From Linderina pennispora (lineage: Eukaryota > Kickxellomycota > Kickxellomycetes > Kickxellales > Kickxellaceae), in the NCBI RefSeq assembly GCF_002104995.1, contig NW_024468460.1, positions 1 to 14,530 on the forward strand: a stretch of DNA of 14,530 nucleotides, written 5' to 3'. The position numbers were made by a program, and so were the translations under genes. Shown piece after piece: positions 8,292 to 14,530 of the stretch. The number at the start of each line of letters is the position of its first letter. The stretch's first letter is position 1. The notes beneath the pieces are model-generated. The model saw only the letters and a list, made by a program, of their open reading frames with translations. It was not told the DNA's origin and did no database searches.

Positions 8292-8564
8292 ATGGATTTC
8301 TTCAAGCCCAGCTCTGTCTCCTACCAGCCGCACATGCGCCGCCGTTCGTCGGTGTCGTCGAGCGGGTCATCGGCTGCTGCCGACTCCCTGCCGTCGTCGC
8401 CTGTGTCCCTGACTGCGCCCTCACTGCCAGCAGTTGAGCGCGTCCTGGGATACACGTATGTGTGCGAGGGGTGCGGGTTCGGCACCAATCTGCTGTCATC
8501 GTACATGCCGCACATCTCGAACCCGTGCGACCAGCCTGTCAAGATTTCGTGGGGCAAGCTCTGA
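8292..8564 (+). CDS. Small protein with a C2HC zinc-finger-like motif, function unknown
   Basis: This 90-residue protein starts at an ATG in good context (CGGCAATGG) below a strong TATA box. Residues 13-50 are a Ser/Ala/Pro-rich, probably disordered stretch preceded by a basic RRRSSVSS segment that could be phosphorylated. Residues 56-79 hold Y-x-C-x2-C-x12-H-x4-C, with the spacing of a C2HC variant of the classical zinc finger, though the usual hydrophobic core positions fit only in part. I do not recognise the family and no enzyme motif is present. The gene is uninterrupted. A-rich AATAATAAAT at about 8797-8806 could be its polyadenylation signal. Start and frame are well supported by the promoter; function is unknown. 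Confidence 0.7.
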   Translation: MDFFKPSSVSYQPHMRRRSSVSSSGSSAAADSLPSSPVSLTAPSLPAVERVLGYTYVCEGCGFGTNLLSSYMPHISNPCDQPVKISWGKL

Positions 8565-9255
8565 GACGCGCAACAAACGAAATAGCCGGACAAAAAGAGT
8601 CGCTGCACTTGTACTGTAATAACACGGGAGGAAATATCCTTCCCCTTGATGCGGGTAACTTCACACTCTCTTTCCAAGCGCCAGCAGCGACATGTCTGCC
8701 AGGCCCAAATATCCAGCATGCTTTTCTTTCGCGGATACACGCAGTATCCGCCCCATTCCCTTCTTGTAACTTTACTCTCTCACCAGACTGACTAATAATA
8801 AATGCTCGCACCATATGTCTTCTGGCGACATCTGTTACTGCCTCGCCCAGCGTAATCCCACAGCGGACACATGTTCTGAGACATTCGAGCGTTTTTGGGC
8901 ACAGTGAAATGTGTTTGTGTGCAAACACAGACCGTGCATGTCTGACAATTGCCTATACGTTGTCAATGTCTCGTTGCCACGCCACGCTGCCTTGCAACTT
9001 ATCAGTTGCTTTTAGCCACACAAGGAAAAGAAAAGCGGCAGCCAAAGGGCGATAAGGCGGCTGGGAAAGCTTTTTTTTTTCTCTCGTTATTCGCGCGTGT
9101 GCCGATTCTCTCCACCGGGTGCCTGGGAACTGCGGGATCCATGAGCCTGCTGGGAATCAGCCAGTCCCCAATCGCCAGAGCAGGTGATCCAATCCGCGGT
9201 AATACCCGTGGCGCGCCAATAGAATCAAATCACCGTTTTAAACGAAAATATGGCC
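8565..9255. other. Intergenic region between the small-protein gene and the nucleolin-like gene
   Basis: It holds the presumed 3' UTR of the upstream gene, including AATAATAAAT near 8797-8806, and the distal promoter of the downstream gene. A long T run lies near 9069-9080. An open frame at 8949-9380 runs into the promoter and leader of the next gene and has no family match, so I treat it as a chance frame. GCGATAAG at 9049-9056 is one base off the PAC element (GCGATGAG) of yeast ribosome-biogenesis genes; that is weak. Confidence 0.5.
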
Positions 9256-9266
9256 AAAAATTTTCA
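9256..9266 (-). promoter_or_regulatory. RRPE-like element upstream of the nucleolin-like gene
   Basis: On the minus strand the bases read TGAAAATTTTT, very close to the rRNA-processing element (RRPE, core AAAAATTTT) that yeasts use to co-regulate ribosome-biogenesis genes. It lies about 115 bases upstream of the ATG of a nucleolin-like gene, where such an element is expected. A poly-A run directly adjoins it, so a chance match in A/T-rich sequence is possible. Confidence 0.45.
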
Positions 9267-9382
9267 AAAAAAAAAAAAAACGACAGCTTAAAAACCTCCC
9301 AGGCGCAAGGCAGTGCTGCCCTCTCTACTCTTCACAGACCGTCTTCACCTCCATTCTCTTTACACACATACATATCATAAAA

Positions 9383-10810
9383 ATGGCCGGCAAGTCTACC
9401 AGCAAGCACTCCAAGAAGGACAGATCAGCCAGCAAGGTAAGCACACATGGCACTACCGATCTGCTATGCCATCTTGATCCGAGTTCAATTGTACTGAATA
9501 TGCATCCAAACTGTAATGCGCGTAGGCTGAGAAGAAGTCCAAGAAGAAGGAGGTCGCCAAGAAGCAGGAGCAGGCTTCGAGTTCCTCGGATTCATCGGAT
9601 TCGTCTGATTCGTCTGATTCGTCCGACTCTGACAGCTCTGACAGCTCTGACAGCTCCGACTCTGAGCCTGAGACTAAGGCCGAGTCCAGCAGCTCCAGCT
9701 CCAGCTCCAACTCCAGCTCCAGCTCTGATTCCGACAGCTCTGACAGCTCCGACTCTGACAGCGAGTCCGAGTCCGAGTCCGAGGAGGAGAAGAAGGAGGA
9801 GAAGAAGGAAGAGTCTAGCTCCAGCAGCTCTGACTCGTCTGACAGCTCTGACAGCTCTGACAGCTCTGACAGCGAGTCTGAGTCCGAGGAGTCCGATGAG
9901 AAGGAGGAGTCCAGCGACAACAAGCGCAAGGCTTCGTCTGAGGAGGACGAGGCTGAGGAGGATGCCTCGACTAAGCGCCCCAAGAGCGATGACGCCGAGT
10001 CGACGACGACCGTCTTCACAGCCAACCTTCCGTTCGGCCTGGATGACGAGACCCTCAAGCAGTCGTTCGCCGACTTTGGCTCGGTCACCGACGCGTATGT
10101 TGCGCGCCTTCCCAATGGCCGTGCCCGCGGCTTCGGCTACGTCGACTTCACGACCACCGAGGAGCGCGATTCGGCTCTTAACGCCGGCGCCATCGAGATC
10201 GAGGGCCGCGAGGTGCGCATCGAGGAGAGCAACAAGACTGCCACTGCCCACCGTGCCCGCGCCGAGGCCGACGCCCAGCGCCAGGAGAGCGAGCCGTCGA
10301 CCACGCTGTTCATTGGCAACCTCTCGTTCCAGACGTCCGAGGACTCGATCCGCGCTGCGTTTGCCGAGTGCGGTACCATCACTGACATCCGCCTCGCCAC
10401 CGACCGCGATACCGGCCGCCCCAAGGGATTCGGCCATATCCAGTTCTCGACTGTCGAGGAGGCCCAGGAGGCCATGAAGTGGAACCAGTCGGAGCTCGAC
10501 GGCCGTACCATCCGTCTTGACTACGCGCAGGGCCGTCAGGGCGGCGGTGGTCGCGGCGGCTTCGGCGGTGGCCGTGGCGGCTTCGGCGGCCGTGGGTGGT
10601 CGTGGTGGATTCGGTGGAGGTCGTGGCGGCTTTGGCGGTCGCGGCGGCGGCCGCGGTGGATTCGGTGGCCGTGGTGGAGGTCGTGGTGGATTCGGCGGCC
10701 GTGGCGGTGGATTCGGTGGTCGCGGCGGTGGTCGCGGCGGCTTCGGTGGAGGTCGTGGTGGCTACAGCCGCGACGCTGCGCCGTCGGGCAACAAGATCAC
10801 CTTCGACTAG
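9383..10810 (+). CDS. Nucleolin-like nucleolar RNA-binding protein (Gar2/Nsr1 type)
   Basis: Nucleolar protein for pre-rRNA processing and small-subunit assembly. Exon 1 (9383-9436, 18 codons, AAAAATGG context) is joined to exon 2 from 9526. The order matches Gar2/Nsr1. A Lys-rich start is followed by long Ser-Asp/Ser-Glu acidic tracts (roughly residues 35-160). RRM1 has RNP2 VFTANL and RNP1 RGFGYVDF; RRM2 has RNP2 LFIGNL and RNP1 KGFGHIQF. A C-terminal GGFGGRGG-type RGG domain ends in GNKITFD, like the KKTFD ends of yeast homologues. The acidic tracts are typical casein-kinase-2 targets and the RGG region a typical arginine-methylation target. One extra G in the GGG at 10594-10596 shifts the frame inside the RGG repeats. 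Ignoring it restores an uninterrupted RGG domain and a protein of about 445 residues; taken literally the tail becomes Trp/Arg-rich and runs to 10917. The extra G is probably an assembly error. Confidence 0.95.
9437..9525 (+). other. Spliceosomal intron in the nucleolin-like gene
   Basis: The donor is GTAAGC at 9437-9442 and the acceptor CGTAG ends at 9525, giving an 89-base intron after codon 18. Removing it joins SASK to AEKKSKKKEVAKK and brings both RRMs and the acidic domain into one frame with the ATG. A branch-point-like TACTGAA lies about 30 bases before the acceptor. The length is not a multiple of three. Confidence 0.88.
10543..10765 (+). repeat. GGX-rich tandem coding repeat (RGG domain)
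   Basis: Short GGY-rich units (variants of GGC CGT GGT GGA TTC GGT) repeat many times and encode Gly-Gly-Phe/Arg-Gly-Gly. Such tracts expand and contract by slippage and are difficult to assemble. The frame-shifting extra G at 10594-10596 falls inside it. Confidence 0.9.
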
Positions 10811-11177
10811 TTCACAAAATACTACGCTATCTGTCTTTATACAGCACTATCCTCCCTTTCCATATATCCTCTCGTTTCGTGTTTAAAATAACAAATGTTG
10901 ATCTCAAATGCGGCTAGCAACAAACAGATCCGGGACTTGGTGGATGGCTGGATTGTCCATATGGTACAGAGGCAAAGGGTACATTTGAAACTAGCGGCTG
11001 GTATGCAGCAATGGCACTAGCTGCAAAAGCAAGTGCTGGTATCAGAACATGTCCTCATAAACTGCACAGTTTACGCACATTCTGGTATTTTCTTTATATG
11101 CACGGCCTGCCCTCTTGGCTCATGGGTATGGATTAGAGCTCATGCTGCTGACTGCAACTAAACAATATAGTAGATCG
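10811..11177. other. Intergenic region between two convergent genes
   Basis: It contains the 3' ends of the nucleolin-like gene (+) and the Cdc1/Ted1-like gene (-). No coding potential is seen. The nearest polyadenylation-type sequence for the + gene is at 10882-10893. Confidence 0.6.
10882..10893 (+). terminator. Probable polyadenylation element of the nucleolin-like gene
   Basis: TTTAAAATAACA lies about 70 bases after the stop codon. Exactly the same 12 bases occur about 30 bases after the stop of the acyl-CoA ligase gene on the opposite strand. That position in two independent genes suggests a shared 3'-end signal, perhaps a variant of AATAAA. Confidence 0.4.
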
Positions 11178-12455
11178 CTAGACACCAATGTACGTGGGCA
11201 GCGCAACAACGGCAATGTCGCGCATTGTGATGCCCACCTTACGCACTAGCCCGTGCATGCCCCAGTGTCTTGGATGCCTGTCTAAAGAAGTAGGAGGCGG
11301 AAGCCTGACAGGCATATACTCTGCGTCGCTTCCTTGCTTGGAGTGCCACCACTGCCGCAGCCCGCGCGTTTCCCAGTAGCACACAGCAACGACCACCAGC
11401 AGCGACAGCACAAAGCTCGCAATATACACCTTGTAGATGCCGAGCTGGTAGGGCAAGTAGCAGTTGGTGACATAAAACTCTGGCGCCCTGCCTGTGGAGT
11501 TGTCGCCCGGATACAGGGTCATTAAGCCATAGCTCGCAATGGGCACGCCGCTGGCCCACCCAAACGCGCCAATGGTGTACTCTGTCGCTGCTTTGCCTCT
11601 ATGTGTCGGGTGCTGGATAGTGCACGTGTCGTGGTCGTCGCCGCTAAACACCGCGCTGGGCGCTATCGACTCAAGCAGGTATTCGGTCGTGTTCTGGAAC
11701 AGCTGGTCGCGGAACTGGTACCCCACGGCGGTTTTTCAGGTATTTTGTGCTTGCCTGCCGCAGCGGCCCACAGTATGTCTCTGCGGCCGCCACATAGGCA
11801 CGTGTGTGAACAACAGGCGTGGGCCGCTAGCCGGGGCTGCTGCCAGGCGCTCGACCAGACCACGGCTGGAGCGGTTGACACGGCCCAGGTCGCTCTCGAG
11901 TGTCAGCGTGTCGAGCAAAATGACTTCGTGGTCTGCGATGTGCAGGACCTGGTTTGTCGGGCCCACGTATTGGTGGAAGCGCTCCAGCGCGCTGTCAACA
12001 ACATGTTGCCAATGCCGATATCGTGATTCCCTGCCATGTCATACACCTTCATGCTACCAGGACTCCGATTGCGAACAATGCTTTGTATCTGTCATATTCT
12101 TCATGCCAGTCGCTGTCGTTCCATTCGCGTGCGCCGTCCATCAGGTCCCCAGGAAAATGACTGTATCTGGCTCTCGTAGCATTTGCAGGAAGATGTACGA
12201 CTTTTTGATGTATATGTCGGTGAAGAACTCGACGACGCGAAGAAGGACCCCTGTCTGGTTGTACGAGTAGTGGTCGACAATTTGCGGGTCAGCGACAATA
12301 GCAACGCGGGCAGGCTCGGCACCGCCCTTCTGAGCAGATGTCGGCCACCTGCACGACTGAACATGCCAGTAGTAGAGAAATATCTCGCCTATCAGCAGTG
12401 TGACCACCCAGTACCAACGAAGGAGCCGTGTCGTTGAGCTCCGGATGCGTATCAT
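11178..12455 (-). CDS. Cdc1/Ted1-family metallophosphoesterase (frame interrupted in this sequence)
   Basis: This family consists of Mn-dependent ER/Golgi membrane phosphoesterases that remove ethanolamine phosphate from GPI-anchor glycans (yeast Cdc1 and Ted1, animal PGAP5). The ATG is at 12453-12455. Residues about 12-30 form an N-terminal membrane segment. The catalytic blocks follow in family order: VADPQIVDH, FLGDLMDG, GNHDIG, FTHVPMW and SGDDHD. Then come EYTIGAFGWASGVP and a C-terminal membrane segment (IASFVLSLLVVVAVCYW) before the stop at 11178-11180. The protein would be about 425 residues. The frame changes near 12147-12150 (a C run), 12070, 12000, 11790 and 11730, yet all metal-binding motifs survive. 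It is thus either a young pseudogene or, more likely, a functional gene with single-base assembly errors. The choice between Cdc1 and Ted1 orthologue is not made. Confidence 0.88.
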
Positions 12456-13189
12456 AAAGAGTTAGCTGCCCTAGATGGCTGTGCACAGGTAAAAAATGGA
12501 GGGTGCGAGGGGGTGCAGAGGCAGTATAGAAATACAGTCTAGGGAAAAAGCAAGGCAAGAGGGCCGGCAAAGTGATAATGGAGTAGAGCGGTGTGCTAGA
12601 CTCGGCGCTAGAAATGTAATGAATTTTCAGCCAGAACCGCCGGCCTCTTTCTGTCCTACTGCTCCCACTCACATCTACTTCTCCATGCTACTCATGCATG
12701 CAGTAGCGAAGACGCTGGATCTTCGACAGCAAATGAATTGCGCATGGGACGAACGAGTGGGGCAAAATAATGCTGTTTGTGTGAACGCTGCATCTGCGTG
12801 TCACGCCAGCCCACATTGGGCCAAACACTGCCTGTTTTCTGTCGCGGGCCCAGCAGAGGCACCGCCGCCTTGCCGCCAGACTACAAAGCATGGCTTCTGA
12901 ACATCTAGGTCCATGGGCTGACAAATAGCCCCACTGTGACTCCTGATGCTCCAGTAGCTGGCTCCTCAGCTTGAGCATTAGGCACGCTGGTGCCAAGCGT
13001 TCCCCGTGTCACTGGCACTATATTCTAGAAGGTGATGAGGATTTGCCGACCTCTTTGGCACAGCCTTTGTGGGGTGTGCCATCGCCAGCCAGAGCTTGAC
13101 GATTTCGCCAATGCTGCAGTCCTAGAGCGGGGCGATCGTCGATGGAATGTTATTTTAAAAACGGACAGCTGCTGCTATGGTGGTGTGTT
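12456..13189. other. Intergenic region between two minus-strand genes
   Basis: It would contain the promoter of the Cdc1/Ted1-like gene and the 3' UTR of the ligase gene. Open frames at 12496-12900 (+) and 12688-12996 (-) overlap and have no family match, so I do not call them genes. No clear TATA box was found upstream of 12455. Confidence 0.5.
13148..13159 (-). terminator. Probable polyadenylation element of the ligase gene
   Basis: On the minus strand TTTAAAATAACA occurs about 30 bases after the TGA at 13190-13192. It is identical to the 12-base element after the nucleolin-like gene. Confidence 0.4.
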
Positions 13190-14530
13190 TCACTTCAGCA
13201 TGCGGCGCAGAATTTTGCCTGACGCGCTCTTGGGGATCGCATCCACAAGGCGGTACCACCACGCAGCTTCTTGTAGTATGCAACCCTGCCATCGAGCCAC
13301 TCGACGACCTCACCAGCAACCTGGTCGGGTGTCTGCAGCTTGTCGTCGATGTTGAGCACCAGAAACGCCCTGGGCACCTCGGTATTGCGCTCCTCATCAT
13401 AGACGCCCACCACTGCTACGTCGCGGACACTCGGGTGCTGGTGCAAAAGGCCCTCGAGCTCGGCCGGCGCAATCTGGAAGCCATTGAATTTTATCAGCTC
13501 CTTTTTGCGGTCGGTCACATACACGAACCTGTCCTCATCGATGTACCCAATGTCACCAGTGTGCAGGAAGCCGTCGGTGTCAATCGTGTCGCGGTGGCCT
13601 GCTCGTTGTTGAGGTATCCATCATGATGTTGGGTCCGCGGAAGCACAGCTCGCCGGTCTCGCCTACTCCCAGCATGTTTTCCATCGTCGTCGATGACCTT
13701 TGCCTGGACGCTGGCTAACAGGTTGCCTGTGGACCTGATGTTCATGCTGGTTGGCCACCCGAGTGACAGCGCTGGGCACGCCTCAGTTGCACCGTATCCT
13801 TGGACCACGCAGGCATTGGGGATACACTTCTTGAGCTCCAGGGCCATGGCAGCGCTCAGCGGTGCAGCGCCACTAAGTAGCAGTGAAGGCTGGACAGGTC
13901 ATAGTCGCGCACAATTGGCAATCTGACCAGCCATTGACAATCGGCGGCACCACTGGCGACTGCGTCACCTTGTGTCTGGCAATCAGGGTCAGATAGCGCG
14001 CCATTTCAAACTTTGCTACTACAACCACGGCTATGCCAGCGGCTGGGCTGCCGAGGGCAAGTAGGGTCAGGCCATAGATGTGGAAGAAGGGCAGCACTGC
14101 CAGGGTAGTTTGGGGGCGCTCCTTGGTGAAGTCGTCGGTGAACAGACAAAGCACTGCAGGATATTGGCAACAACATTGCGGTGGCTTAGCATGACACCTT
14201 GGGCAGGCCGGTGGTGCCGCTAGAGTAGCACAGCAGGGCAGGTGGTGCCCTTGGCCTCTTGCTCGGTGGTTAGCAGAACACGAGGGTACTCGCTGTCACT
14301 CAGTATGTCAAAGACCGACGGCACACTGGTGCTTCCAACAACCACCGGTGTTTTGCCGATGACCAGCACATTATTGTCAGCGAAATGCGCGAGAGATTGC
14401 CCTGGACGTCGTCGTCAAGCGCTGCTTGTACAATAGAGAAAATCGGCTGCTGCAACAACAGCTGAGGCGCTTGAATCCACCAGCTGGTATGCCACCTCGC
14501 GTGCCGTATACGCCGGGTTGACCAGGGTGC
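13190..14530 (-). CDS. AMP-forming acyl-CoA / 4-coumarate-CoA ligase-like enzyme, 5' end outside window, frame interrupted
   Basis: ANL-superfamily ligases activate a carboxylic acid with ATP and transfer it to CoA. On the minus strand the readable order is TLVNPAYTAREVAYQL near the window edge, the P-loop YSSGTTGLPKG (near 14205-14235), VLPFFHIYGLTLLALGSP, and GYGATEACPAL (motif A5). The TDRKKELIKFNGFQIAPAELE hinge (A8) and PKSASGKILRR (A10, with the catalytic Lys) come next, then RMLK and TGA at 13190-13192. This pattern fits the 4-coumarate-CoA ligase-like and medium-chain acyl-CoA ligase group; the substrate cannot be told. No SKL-type peroxisomal tail is present. Several single-base frame changes occur: in the P-loop, where AAGG lacks one G, near 13900, near 13600-13670, and just before A10 near 13250. 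The motifs are intact on either side. The N-terminus lies beyond the window. Confidence 0.9.

Noticed and set aside
9453-10437. Long minus-strand open frames (220 and 281 codons) opposite the nucleolin-like gene
   Set aside because: They are the mirror of the Ser-Asp and Arg/Ala codon repeats on the + strand. Their composition is repetitive (Ser/Glu or Leu/Ala/Val runs) and no domain is present, whereas the + strand shows two RRMs.
12496-12996. Open frames on both strands between the Cdc1/Ted1-like and ligase genes
   Set aside because: They overlap each other, carry no recognisable domain and occupy the place expected for a promoter and a 3' UTR.
1-14530. CRISPR array or prokaryotic operon structure
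   Set aside because: There are no regularly spaced direct repeats, and the genes have eukaryotic features (intron, TATA box, nucleolar protein). The RNA-guided nuclease here is of the Fanzor type, not Cas.

Overview
The window looks like nuclear DNA of a fungus. The host genes are fungal-type eukaryotic genes: a Gar2/Nsr1-type nucleolin with one short GT-AG intron, a Cdc1/Ted1 metallophosphoesterase and a 4-coumarate-CoA-ligase-like enzyme. They sit beside decayed DNA-transposon material. An early-diverging lineage such as Kickxellomycotina is my guess from the Fanzor/Helitron combination and overall style. It is not proven by the sequence.

Layout. Positions 1 to about 4557 are a decayed Helitron-like element. 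An AT-rich left part holds a broken Pif1-type helicase fragment (Walker A near 948-962, Walker B near 1171-1185) and then a 42-bp-arm inverted repeat (1373-1508). A GC-richer block, 2138-4405, is a Fanzor-family (eukaryotic TnpB/OrfB) RNA-guided-nuclease gene broken by frame changes and two in-frame stops. About 150 bases after the Fanzor stop lies a 6-bp-stem hairpin, then 9 bases, then CTAG followed by T, which is the layout of a Helitron 3' terminus. From 4558 to about 8150 I find no confidently recognisable gene. The stretch holds a possible reverse-transcriptase scrap (6331-6430) and a few unassigned open frames.

From 8161 the sequence is normal gene space: a TATA box and a small gene (8292-8564) for a 90-residue protein with a C2HC finger-like motif; the nucleolin-like gene (9383-10810, + strand) with an RRPE-like promoter element; the convergent Cdc1/Ted1 gene (11178-12455, - strand); and the 3' part of an AMP-forming acyl-CoA ligase gene (13190-14530, - strand, running off the window).

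The point most worth following up is the Fanzor nuclease placed between a Helitron helicase relic and a matching Helitron 3' end on the same strand. This predicts that an omega-RNA-like guide RNA would be encoded at the element's right edge. A caution applies throughout: all three larger host genes also carry single-base frame changes with otherwise well-conserved protein sequence. Some of the Fanzor breaks may therefore be assembly errors rather than real decay.
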